Source: Diploscapter coronatus (lineage: Eukaryota; Nematoda; Chromadorea; Rhabditida; Rhabditidae). Taken from it: a stretch of DNA of 64,000 nt. Shown piece after piece: positions 40,262 to 51,539 of this stretch. Position numbers and translations under genes: made by a program. Location of the stretch: contig OZ038423.1 in NCBI GenBank assembly GCA_964036155.1, positions 6,649,249 to 6,713,248 on the forward strand, written 5' to 3'. Numbering within the stretch: position 1 is the first letter of the stretch; every line of letters starts with the position of its first letter. Under the pieces are notes generated by a model. That model did no database searches. It saw only the letters and a program-made list of their open reading frames with translations, and was not told the DNA's origin.

Positions 40262-40687
40262 CTGAGGGGTCGAAACAGATAGGATTTTAATATACTATCA
40301 CCACTAAATATATAATGATACATTATTTGTTATTATTCAAAATAACGAACATAAGAATTTATTCTATCCTTTGTAGTTGCTACTTCATATGGCTCATAAC
40401 AATTGTAGAATTTTACAATCAACCCTACTGAGCAGGTATATGAATTAAACAAGCCTATTCTTCCTTCTTCTTTATTATTATTATTTTGATAATGAGCTAA
40501 GTTATTACGAATCGTTTCAAAGTCTCTTACTTAGCTTTCAGCATAAATTCTTACGATAATAAAATAATTTTATGCGAATTATTGAATGAATTGCCTCCGC
40601 CGATTTTCAAATTATTTATTTAAAATACATAACAAAAACAACTAGAAAAATTCTAATCTAAATGAAAACAACAAAAAATGTAGAAAT

Positions 40688-43600
40688 TTACTTTTTGACC
40701 TTGGCCAGTTTTGCCTTGGTTTTATCTCGTCCGATCGACTTTTTGATGTCCTTTTCTGTGTACGAAATCGATGGAGTGTCCACTCTGAATTTTAAAGTTA
40801 TCATGGAAGAAATATAAACGTCATATTCATGTGGAGAAGAATTCGCTTCGTAATTTGTCTTTGAAGATTGGAAGATGCGCTAGGCATTTCCAATAGAGCA
40901 GTTTGAGAAAGTTTCGGTCTTTCTTTAACGTTTCTAATTCCCGATGTGAGAAATAGATTCTAGTTATTAGAGAATAAGCAATGAACGTTTTTGGTCATTT
41001 TAGTGCCAAATCTAATCCAAAAACGAAATTTTAGACAAGATATGTATCGATAAGCGTATCTAACCATACGCTTGAGAATTTTCCGTTTTTTATTATCCTT
41101 CAATGTTGCTTCTTCCATAAAATAGGCGAAGTTTTTACAAAATGAAAATTTCAAATGAATAAATAGCTCGATAAAACTAATGATGAAAATGTGGCACCTG
41201 TGGAGAGCAGGATGGAAGAGTTGCCAGTCCTTGCTGATTTTCTTTGCTTCTTGTTGTTGCCCTACTGCTTCTTCATTCTCGTTTTCCACTTTTCCTCCCG
41301 ACTCCATCACATTGCCTTCCTCAATTTGAGCCCGCAAATCTGCTTCCAGTTTCGGAGTCCACGTTGGAACTGGACCGTGCTGAACAAATCTCCTCCATAC
41401 AACTTGGTGATGCAAATAAAGAAAATTACATTTAAAAAATCGAATAGGACTAAACGGAAATAGAGATCGAAAATCGTCATATTGAAAAGCATTTTTTACC
41501 AAAAAAAATAATAACCTGGAGTTTCTTGAGCGGTTGAACGCAGTCCTTGACGAGAAGAACAGTTCCTGTTTCCCCGGGCACGTTGCCCATCACCCAGATG
41601 CACTGCTTCGTCACGTTCATTCGGAGAATCTGAAAAAGGCTTTCATATTGAAGGAAAAATTCGAATTGTAATTAAAAAAGAAAGAAAATGTGTTTTCTCT
41701 GAATATTTTTGGTATACGATGAATGAAATTTCAGACAACTGTTGATTTTATCATATAAAAGATAAAATTAGTAATATAGAGAACCTGCAACCCACTCATC
41801 ATGACCCACTTGCCTCCCATTGGACCAGGCAACGCTCTGCCCGGATGCACTTTCGCGTCGCCCTTCGTTCCGATTGAACCGACACGTCGATGCGATTTCG
41901 TCGTTCTAAAATTCCAATGAATTTTCAAGTTGAAACTTCCCTTTCAAAACACGCAATAAAATTAAACTTAGTTTAAAAAATCATTTGGTTTTCATGATGA
42001 TTATGGTAAAAATAGTGAAAAATACTGCAGGCTCTTATGAAACAAGAAAGGGAATTTGGTTTTCTTATGAAATTTTCAGAAAGAAAGTGTATATTTCTCG
42101 TAATCTACCCGAAAACTGCCCCTGAAGACCTCTACTAATATCATCTTTTTTTCTAATTTAGCTAACTAGAGAGCGTTCTGAATTATAAATATAATTTTAA
42201 AACATATTTATTTCAAAAGAGAATTATCGAATTTTGTGATTGCAATGGCCAGACCTGAGTTTCGGCTGTCCTTTCATTCCCCAACGATGGACGACTCCCT
42301 GGAATCCCCAATAGATCGATTTGCCCGAGACCGTGATCCACTGACCCACTTGGAAGTGGCGAACGTCGAGGGGAACGCCGACGGGAGGAAGAGAATCTTC
42401 AGAGACCTGAATCGATAATTTTCATAATTAGCCAATCTGGTAATAAACTTGAAAGGAAGATATAAATTCGCGAATTTTTCAACTTCTTCTAACTCATTAT
42501 TATTCATCTAACTAAAAGTGAAAATTGTTATCAAAGCACTGTTGCTGAATATCGAAATTTCACTTGTGAATTCACTCCAAATATTTCGGAAAAATGACTC
42601 ACCATGAAATGCTTGACGTATTCTTTGCAGGGCACCTGAGCCTTGTCGAATATCTCTCTGTAATTGGTGTCGTAATCGAACGGATTGTCGTTCTTCGCGC
42701 CCACGCCAACCTGCCAATTGGAACAGAATTATGGTATTATGAAGAATCAAGCATCTGATTGAGAATAAGCTTCGAATCAAGAAATAGTTCGTAAAATTCA
42801 TTCCGTGTTCTTATTTTCACTTCTACTTTTGATACATGCAATTACTTAATGCTAAAATGGTGAGAAATATTCTTCTAAAACCCTTTTTCCTGCATTGAAT
42901 CAACTTCGAGAATAATTCATAAGTTCACCAACCCTCCACATAGGTCCCATTCTGCCGAAAGCCTTGACCTTTCCAGTCCTATAGGTTCTGTACCATGCAT
43001 CTGGAGACAGCACATCCACTACCTGGTTCTGCAATCAAATAAATCATTTTCCTTCCTTCTTCCATTCACTCATTCATTTGGCTTACATCTTCCAGTTTGA
43101 GCACAGTGCAGAGAATCTTCCTTCCTTTCACAGTCCACTGAGGCATCATTCCGATTTTACGCATCACCAAACCTCAAAAGAAGATATAGAGATTTGAATG
43201 CATAGATCTCGCAAATATTTGTAAATAAATTCTGCATGAAATACATTTCAAAAGATTAAAATGTTGAAATCTCAAATTCTTGAAAAACTAAGTACCAGGG
43301 GTGTACAAAAATGGAATTTTGGATTTGCGTTTTGCGTTGGAGTTATTTAGTAACGTGTTTTCTTTGCACAGCCCTGATATAAAGGATGAGCATTCACTAA
43401 TAAAATCTTTAAGCTTTTCTTCTCTGAATTTTATAAAAATAAAGGTAAAAAACTCTCACCGACTCTCCTTGATTCCTCAGGAATGTTCTGGTATGCAGCC
43501 TCGGTCTCTCTCAGTCTCTTTTTACTGACCATCGAGAAAACACGAGCCTTCGTTTCTTCGATTTCTTGCAAAATTGCCCTGAAATTGAAAAATGTATCTT

Positions 43601-44493
43601 TGTCCATAAATTTTCAACGAATCAGACTACTAAATTCTAGAGAATTATTTCAACACATGCAATTTTATATTCTTTTACCAGCGCTGTTTCAGATGAATTC
43701 GTGTTTTTCCACATAATGATAAGGGACAAAACGAAGTAGAACTTTTTGATAAATATATTTTTTCTTACAAAGTATTCCTCAATTGTGAAATAGGTACACG
43801 AAAAACTATGCCTATCGTTCGAATAAAGAATTAGATCTTTTGGCAATGAAACTTCTATAATGTGAAGCAACTAACTGGTTTTCCTCGCTGGTGATGTCAT
43901 CGAGGACGAGGTCGTGATGGTCGAACTCCATATCCATTCCTCTGTGTTTGTTCACGTCGATCAGTTTGTGCTTGTACGGCAACTTATTCCTGTACTTCTC
44001 TACGTTCACTTCCGCCTGCTTTCTGCCATTCAGGTTCGAATTCTTCTGTGCAGATTCGACAGAACTCTGGCGTTTTGTTTTCGTGCTTTGGTATCGGTTC
44101 TGGAAGGTGATTTTTAACGTGGAATTTTTATAAATTCTATTTTTAAAACATCCAACACAAGAGAAAATCTAAAGATAATGATATGAAATCGTCGCGTTTA
44201 AAATTTGGAGTTTTGGGTTCTGCTTCGAAGAGAAGTCTCAATTGAGGGTTGCTGCTAGAATTTTAATTTTGCATTTTCGTATCCCCTAGTTTCAATCAAA
44301 CATTATTCTTCTAAAAAATAATTCATTTCATTTTTCGTTAAAAACTCTAAATTTGAATTTAGAAGAATTGTACCTGTGCGAGAAGTGCAGGAATGTGGGA
44401 TTGCAGAGTAAGAGACAGACAACCGGGGTTGAGCAGCAGGTGGTTGCTTCTGTTCCCCAGCAGAGATAGACTCGACGTGCCACAGCGAATCAT
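40688..44493 (-). CDS. mrpl-3: Mitochondrial large-subunit ribosomal protein uL3m (MRPL3)
   Basis: Structural protein of the mitoribosome large subunit. About eleven exons on the minus strand give roughly 480 residues. Exon 1 (44493-44374) starts at an ATG directly after TATTTAG, a likely trans-splice site. It encodes a basic, Ser/Leu-rich mitochondrial targeting sequence ([20 protein letters not shown]). The uL3 core is clear: [30 protein letters not shown], then the hallmark [20 protein letters not shown] and [13 protein letters not shown], then [14 protein letters not shown]. The last exon (40784-40688) reads [12 protein letters not shown], resembling the human C-terminus. One junction near 41.4-41.5 kb is uncertain: the exon containing [13 protein letters not shown] needs phase 1 after KKLQ, possibly via a donor inside the T-run at about 41,500. 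The protein is longer than human MRPL3 (348 aa), with an extra Glu/Gln-rich segment near the C-terminus. Confidence 0.88.
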
Positions 44494-45071
44494 CTAAATA
44501 TGCTAATTCAAAGAGAACTGAACAAAAATGGAGATAAAAATGCTTGACCGCACTTAACACAAAATTACCAAAGCACGAGTTAAACGCAGGACGTGTTCGT
44601 TAATGAACGGGACATTCGCTTTATCTAGGGATCGCCAGCCATAATCAGGAATTCGTCGAAACTAGAGAAAGACTCATTTTGAGATCCTCATTGGGCCCTT
44701 CGTCCATCTCCGATGAGAAAAAAATCGAAAAAATTAGCATAAAAATTTAAAAAATAAAATTCAAATTGACAAAATCAATGTCACCACGTGAAAACATTGT
44801 CGAATTTTATAGTGGGTATCATTCAACTATTAAAAATATATGCTATGCTAATTGACTAGTTATCGACGATAATTGGGGACCTTTCAGACTAGTGCCACTA
44901 TTGAATCAAGTGAACGGGGCGTGGCTTGACGGTCATTATTATAAAAGCCTACAGAACAAAAGTGGACACAACTCGACGGTGGAACTGGGAAAGGAGAAGG
45001 GATACGGCGTACTCACTTCAGATGACCATAATTTTGCGTAGGATGAACCGTTTTGGAAAGTTTTAAAAGAT
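44494..45071. other. Spacer between uL3m and the lipase gene
   Basis: About 580 bp. A minus-strand open frame at about 44,563-44,658 reads as plausible protein but has no start or partner exon. On the + strand there is a TATA-like promoter at 44,940 without an ORF. Confidence 0.45.
44940..44947 (+). promoter_or_regulatory. TATA-like element without a matching ORF
   Basis: TATAAAAG is preceded by a GC-rich GGGGCGTGGC box at about 44,915-44,930. The only downstream + strand frame is a 14-codon ATG frame after an acceptor-like CTTCAG near 45,018. It may drive a small non-coding transcript antisense to the lipase 3' end, or be chance. Confidence 0.3.
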
Positions 45072-47286
45072 TTAGAATCTGGAAAATATAGCTTTTGATA
45101 TTCTGCATCCTACAATAAAAATCGACTTGTGGTCTCTAAATTTATTAACATCCATAATATTTTACACGTATTATATCGGTTAACAGATTCGAGTTTATGC
45201 ATATGACTTTTTAATAAATGAAAACATAACAAAATGAATAGTTTGAGAAAGCATTCAGGGTTTGCACACACCTCCATCATAATGTGATAGATCATATCCG
45301 AAATAGGCGTAATGTTGAGCTGGGTCTTTTCCTTAAATAAATTAATTAATTTTTGGGTAAATTAGAAATTTAATTACAACATGCTAGTTATAAGTAATTA
45401 AAATGAAAATCCTAATAATAGTATTATATTGATCATCAAAACAGCATAATTTTAAGATTCATTTCTTATCAAGATGCTTAAAGGCGAATGTTAACGACTA
45501 GAGCGCTTCATATTTATATATTGCGTTAATTGATTACCATTATCATCACACGCTGGATCCTCACAAATTGCGCATTTTTTCACGTTAAAAGCCGTCGGGC
45601 TGGTCCACGCGTTATACCAAAATGTAAAACCGAAATGGGAGAAGCACGGATTAAATTGAGTGGTCGATGGTTGCGTAGTTCTATCGCAGGTGGTTGGCGG
45701 ATATTGCTAAAATTTGATTAGCCTATTTTCATTTAATGCATATATTTCATAGTATTCTGAAAAAAGCTAATTGTGAAGGAAGGTCTTTCGCGATCCACAC
45801 TCGCACCCATTTTTTGAAGAGAATAGGAAAGGGAGGTAGAGAAAAGAAAAAAGTGGGTGTGGATTACAAGAGGCCATGAATAAAACGTGTTAGAAAACGT
45901 TGCTAAAATATATTAATTAGATTATATATGCTAAATGCATACCGATATAGTGTCGTTTAAGAATACAATTCGATAAGGCATGTAGACAGCGTTAAACACA
46001 TTCGCAGAAAACATTCGATTTCCAACTCGAGGCGTACCTAAAATAATAATTTTAATGGCAGCAACGCATATATTGTTGACGCTCAAAAAGACCATTCGAG
46101 CATAGAGGGGACAAGCAAACTCTGACAATTCTACGACGAAATAGTGTGTTTAATGAAGAGTTAGAGAAATTCCTCTGCATGCTCTAACTCCCGATGTGAT
46201 CTCTTTTCGCGCTACTAATATGCAATATTTTATAAGCAGAGAAAAAATATACCAAATGAATATGCGTATATTCCTTCTCGCTTCCAAAGATTAGTCTTTA
46301 TTAACCACAATCCGAAAACCTCTGCCAACGCGGCTCCTAAATGTTTGACGCTTAAAAATAAACACGCCTAGTTATGCTAATTAAAAATATAACCTTACCA
46401 GCGCTATGACCTACACTCTGTAACTCGAAAATAGGTTAAGTAGGATTATTTTTATACTTACGTAGATAACTTTGTCACAATCCGTGGACCACAGCTCATA
46501 TATATAATCACTAAGTCCTATTAATATCGAAAAATTATATTCAAAGTACCATATTTTTTCGTACCAGCACTTAATAACGCCTTAAACGCAAAGATATAGT
46601 CGTATCCAATTAATCCCCAAGTGTTTGTAGTATCATACCCTGATAGTTGCTAAAATGGTTGCGTTTTAGTATGGTCGACACACACATGTATTATTATTTT
46701 ATAGTATATACATACAATATTTTCTGCTATATATAAAATAAACATATTGAATATAACTTATATACCACCTACCAAATTGACCTTCGTTGGTATATTATCA
46801 GCAAAGTTCTTTAGATTATTCGGATATCGAAAATAAATGCCCAAATGGGGTACTTTCGTAGGTGCAACTGCCCTTGTGATCTAAATTTGAATTTGAATCA
46901 ATAATCGATCATATAATTAATATCATACCACTACGACGCAATTGCCGTTAAATATCGTAGTACTGCAATTGGCTGTAAATCTAAATATTGCATACATTTA
47001 AACAACGAAAGTGTTAAGATGGCTATTACGTATTAATAATAGTCTCGGTACCAGCGCTTTTAGTGTCTAGACATGTTGCAGGATCAGATGAAAATGCAGC
47101 CATCATGTTATCGTATACCTGTTAATTTAAATATTACTATTACATAAATTGAAACTAAATATCCACCTTTTCGACTTCAGACTCCCAGGCATCATAGTCA
47201 CTGACGGTTAATTGAGCGTTTATGAGATTAAAATATGAAAATACCAATAGATGCACTCCTATTCCCAAATTATCGATTATTCTCAT
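45072..47286 (-). CDS. Secreted class 3 lipase-like hydrolase
   Basis: Twelve exons: 47286-47167, 47118-47052, 46972-46929, 46880-46773, 46649-46565, 46517-46462, 46417-46399, 46336-46253, 46037-45943, 45706-45538, 45331-45272 and 45109-45072. They sum to 315 codons including the stop, with all phases matching. The N-terminus is a signal peptide (hydrophobic to about residue 28, FNLINAQ). The lipase 3 (alpha/beta-hydrolase) features are the nucleophile elbow VGHSAG, then GAALAEVFGLWL, then SFGTPRVGNRMF, the acid-loop LNDTIS, and the histidine in CFSHFGFTFWY. A Cys-rich segment CAICEDPACDD follows, as in the large nematode lipase 3 family. It would hydrolyse ester bonds of acylglycerols or similar lipids outside the cell, probably in the gut lumen (inference). 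Exon 7 is only 19 nt and carries the catalytic serine motif. Confidence 0.88.
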
Positions 47287-48165
47287 GTCTGCAATATTGT
47301 TCTTTAGAATTCAATAATTCATTGCTTTAACTTTCATAATTAAATTTTATACTATTAATTAAAAAGTCCAAAGAGGTATGAAGATATGAAAATTTATATG
47401 ATATTAAACTTCATCTTCAGGGTAAAGTAATCCATGATTTTAAGTTTTATTATTTAAACTAAATCAGTATTCAGTATTAAGCAGTGAAAAAGATATGAAA
47501 TTATGAAAATTTATGTGATACCGAACAATATCTCATTTATAGAATTATTCTAAACGAGGTTCAATAAAAATAGTTATAAATGAGAAAACACCCGGAATCG
47601 ATTTGTCTGAATCGTAACTAATCATGAGGCTGATGTTAATCCCATATTTGGTAACTAGCTCTCGAGGCCGCTTCGTAATCCCTAGATCTGGTTTTTCATT
47701 GATTTTCGAAATTTCGATTTCATTTCTATCAAAACCCGGTATCAGGAATGCACAGGCACCGACCTCAAGCCGAATTTCATATACCAATTTCAAATGACTT
47801 CGAATTATGTATTAGAACCAGAGATGTTCGAAAAATTCTCATTTTAGTTTTAGAAGATGTCGGAATACTTCTTCTTTTTTCGCTTCTAACATTTTCTGGA
47901 ATATCACTTTAAATGTTCCGTTTCTGTTTACGAAGATCTCAAATTACTTTTCCGAGCACTCTTGATTGGATCTACAGTAAATCGAGATTGAACAACTTTA
48001 AAACGTTTCAATTTGCATTTGCGTAGCCTTCGCATCATTTAAATTCGATTTGGTTGGCATTTGACAAGTTGTTTCAGAACCTGATATAGATGTCGTCTCT
48101 AAAAAACATACAAACTCATTCAAAATTATTATGATTTATTCCAAATATCAAACACAATTTATCAA
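47287..48165. other. Spacer between lipase and lectin genes
   Basis: About 880 bp and presumably the lipase promoter side. A minus-strand open frame at 47,545-47,793 (82 codons, no ATG at its start) has protein-like composition but no recognised domain and no splice partners. It is left uncalled. Confidence 0.45.
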
Positions 48166-50445
48166 TCAATGTCCATCTTTCTTGCACAAGAAATATTGAC
48201 AATTACTTGGCATGCTTCCAAAATTCGTGTCTTCGATAGCCTGCCAGCACACCTTCTCATGCGGATCAATTATTGCCTGAATTAATATTTGATGAAGATT
48301 GAAGAAGATTAACTTACGATGATGGATGTGAACCCGATGGATGGGATGTTGAGAGTGGGACATCCATCTGCTTGTGGACTGTAGTCCATAGGCTCCCCGT
48401 CTTGCCACATCGGATTCCCATCTAAACGATAAAAGGCGCTGTTTTTTCTAATTTTAGGTTAATAAAATGATATCTAGATAAGATGCATTCGAAATTGTGT
48501 TTTGAGTATTTCAAATCGGAATATATTGGAATACAGACACCATTGTTTTAGCCACTATCCAAATTTTCGCATCAAGAATGTCTCGAAGTTGACGTACCAA
48601 TATATCCAGCTTTCCCAATCATGAACATTTCAGGGTCATTTAGACCAATGGAACAATCGCTTCCAGCGAAAAATCCAGCAGCAAAAGCTAGACTTTTAAA
48701 AGTCATTTCACAAAATTTTAAACTTTTTCCTTACCTGTTACAAACTGATTTTCTCCATCCGTCCTAATTGAACCATTACAATATAAATTTTCGGTGTAAT
48801 TAAATTGACCAAACTGCAAACAATCTTGGATTTGTAAAGAATGAGTGTAATACCTACCGGCTTCAAAATGTAACAGTCATAAGTTGGTGGGTAGAATCCC
48901 CAATTTCTGGGACAAGCGTGAGGGACAGTGGTTGTAGGTTTCGTGGTCGTTGTAGTTGTAGTTGTAGTCGGAGTTGTAGTCGGAGGAGGCATCGTTGATA
49001 TCCTTTGTGGTGTGCTGAATTTTCGAAGCGATATAAATAAGCTTAGTTGAATTTAAAAAAAAAAAAAAGAAGTTTCCTTCATCATAAAATCGGCAAATTT
49101 CAGATGTATGAAAGTTTTAACTCTTATTCACGCACAAAAATGATAGCAAGTTGAATTTTCTATCGGAAAACCTCAATGAAATCTATATGGCGACGATCAT
49201 ATGAAATTTATACTAAATGCTCATGCCTTGTTGCCGGAGGTGGCATAGTAAAGGGGGTGCCAGTCGTCCTGTAATGGTAATACTTGATTGCATATTTCAA
49301 AATGACAATCACATTGATCCTCCAGAATTTCCCGCGCAGACGAAATTCTCAGCAGCTGAGCATGGATACGTCGTCCATTTTCCGTCGGCAATGATGAAGG
49401 CAACACATCTGTCACAGCACGTTGGTTCACATAAAAATAAGATAAGTTCGCTAATGCGCTTGTATCCGTGAAGCTAGTCTTTCCATGAAGACCAGAGACG
49501 CTTAGAATAAAAACAACGAAAAAGGACAAAGTCAGAAAATAGTGGCTAGATTTAGGTGCTTGTTAAAATCATTTTGGGTATACCTGGGCTGAACTTCCAA
49601 TAGTCGTACGGAGTTAAGTCAACCCAGGTCCAAGTGATATCGTCAGAGGTGTTCAATCCAATTCGGAAATACGAGTCTGATAGTTCGAACTCCTTTTGAG
49701 CTGTTGCTGAAATTGTAAGCTCAGTTACCATAAAACAGTTCCTTTTAAAGATTTCTATAAGATCGATCCCTACACTGAAGGAAGTTGTTCTCGAACTCAC
49801 TGAAAAGTTATACTGAAGAAAGTTTTTCGAAATAAGCTAGCATACTTATGAATTGAAACGAGATGATATCCAATAGATCGGCAATAAGATTCTGAAATTG
49901 AATGAGCAGTTATTGTGATCAAGCTGCATGTTCCGACCTGCTTCGTCGAATGTCCTTGGAATAGATATGAATCGGAAGCACCTTCAAATAGTTTTTAAAC
50001 TTTCTAGTAAAGATAGTTTTGATAGCAAAATGCTTTTGAAATACTTGAATGACGATGAAGCTTATTTAGCTTCAGATTGACGTATTTTAGACGTGGAGAA
50101 AGGTTAGTAAAAATTCCGTTTGCTCGTTTTGCCTTTCGAAATTTTAAGAAACTGTTACTTTGCACTTCGTATTCAGAAATTTGCAAAGAATTTAGCCCAT
50201 CCCTTCGGGATTATATGAACTTGCATTAGGTGTCAGGAGGCTTTCTTTCTTTACCAAATTTGTTTCAACTCCAAAATATTTTTCCAATTTAAACTTCGAC
50301 TTATAACAACTTTATCATAAAACTACAACGTTCTGAAAGGGTATGCCTACCTAGATCCTAAAGTGTATTCCCCGGGCCTACAGTCTGCATTTGCTGAATA
50401 AAAATATCCAATAAGTAAGATAGAAACTCGGAATAAGGAGTTCAT
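48166..50445 (-). CDS. Secreted protein with two C-type lectin domains and a Thr-rich linker
   Basis: Twelve exons: 50445-50351, 49981-49938, 49891-49846, 49799-49774, 49706-49584, 49427-49313, 49268-49227, 49014-48858, 48813-48735, 48687-48598, 48421-48318 and 48276-48166. They total 344 codons in consistent phase. The signal peptide ends FYSANA. CTLD 1: CFRFISIPRTFDEAESYCRS, GYHLVSIHNEFENNF, FRIGLN, WTWVDLTPYDYWKFSPGEP, then CVAFIIADGKWTTYPC and FVC. A Thr/Pro mucin-like linker follows (nine consecutive Thr). CTLD 2 is looser: CPRNWGF, ENQFVTAF, IGLND, MWQDGEPMDY, VCW and NCQYFLCK. Typical calcium/sugar motifs (EPN, WND) are altered to EPT, so sugar binding is uncertain. Two odd splice sites occur: the exon 6 acceptor appears to be TG (49,429-49,428), and the exon 7 donor is GC. 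Family members are often pathogen-responsive in nematodes. Confidence 0.82.
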
Positions 50446-51110
50446 TTGAGTTGGCTAACGAGTTCAGCAGGTTTGTCAGCCAGAATGACTAAATGATGAA
50501 GGGGTTAGAATGGGAGTGCTATGCCATTTCTGATAATCATTGCCCGATAATCTTTTCCCCTCTAGTCATCCTACTGCCCCTGCTGCTTTTCCACTCTTTA
50601 TCAGTTCTCAATTTCGTAGCTTCAGCAGCTCGGAATGGCTGTGCTGCCCTTTCGCTTCCTTATCGGTTGACAAAATTGATGAATTTCAATGAGATCATTG
50701 TTTGTTACTTTACTACCATCCAATTGAATTATCACCAAATCCAGAATAATTTTCGGGGATGAAAAACACTTTTCAAATGCTACACTAAATGACGTTGAAC
50801 TCGATGACTTCTCCAGAAGATATTAGCCTTCTTTTTCATGTAACATTGAAGAAGACAAAATCGAAATTCTACGTTGATTGATTTTTTCGTAACTTCTTTT
50901 TAAATTTGAAAAATAAAAAAACTGAATTTGAATGCAGAAAATCTTCGAAATTTTCTTTGAAAACGTTGTCTGAGAGCAACAGAATCACCTTTCGCCTCTT
51001 TTCTACTGTCCTGCCGAAAGGAGCTTGCATGCTATCTTTCTCCCTCTCGTTTTCGCATGCTCTTTCTCTCCTCCCCTACCCTTTTATTCGCGTTTCAGCG
51101 TCCAGCAGTC
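50446..51110. other. Spacer between lectin gene and 5S gene 1
   Basis: Presumed promoter side of the lectin gene, then T/C-rich sequence leading into the 5S gene. No alpha-mannosidase catalytic exons are present here. The 50,493-50,762 open frame looks compositional. Confidence 0.5.
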
Positions 51111-51229
51111 GCTTACGACCATACCACGTTGAGAACACGCCATCCCGTCCGATCTGGCAAGTTAAGCAACGTCGGGCCTGGTTAGTACTTGGATCGGAGA
51201 CGGCTTGGGAATCCCAGGTGTTGTAAGCT
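51111..51229 (+). rRNA. 5S ribosomal RNA (copy 1)
   Basis: A 119-nt gene from GCTTACGACCATACCACG to GGTGTTGTAAGCT, matching the nematode 5S pattern including CATCCCGTCCGATCTGGCAA and TTAGTACTTGGATCGGAGAC (the internal Pol III control region). The ends pair (GCTTAC with GTAAGC). Helix II is ACGTTG (51126-51131) with CAACGT (51167-51172). A TTTT run follows directly. It differs from copy 2 at three positions. It is transcribed by RNA polymerase III, and its product joins the large cytosolic ribosomal subunit. Confidence 0.97.
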
Positions 51230-51232
51230 TTT
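51229..51232 (+). terminator. Pol III T-run terminator of 5S copy 1
   Basis: Four T residues start at the last base of the 5S gene, the usual minimal Pol III termination signal. Copy 2 has the same arrangement at 54,422-54,425. Confidence 0.7.
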
Positions 51233-51539
51233 GCTAAACTTTCAGACAAAATTTTATCGGAAGAATTGACAATTACGGTAATCATAACAGTAAATTAGTT
51301 ATAAATTTCCAAACCATTTCTTTCTTTTTCTCCCTTTCTACCAAATATCCCAAGTTAGATATTTCTGCTAGCTCACTATCATCATTCAGATCGAAATACT
51401 CTAATTTGCCTTGTTTTATGAAATAAAGATAGGAAAGAATGAGAGATTTAATTAGCTTTTGGACTTTATGTCAAATTTTCACATGCTAATAGTTAGAGTA
51501 TGAATTGTAACAATCGAATCTAAATAAAATATCTTGTAG
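51230..51539. other. Gap between 5S copy 1 and the mannosidase fragment
   Basis: About 310 AT-rich bases with no exon that could supply the missing upstream part of the alpha-mannosidase. The breakpoint of the truncation presumably lies here. Confidence 0.5.

Noticed and set aside
44563..44658. Minus-strand frame reading IPDYGWRSLDKANVPFINEH
   Set aside because: First considered as uL3m exon 1, but no in-frame ATG or upstream donor exists and the downstream exon has its own start with a mitochondrial targeting sequence.
47545..47793. 82-codon minus-strand frame between lipase and lectin genes
   Set aside because: Reads like protein in places but has no proper start, no introns and no family match that I recognise.
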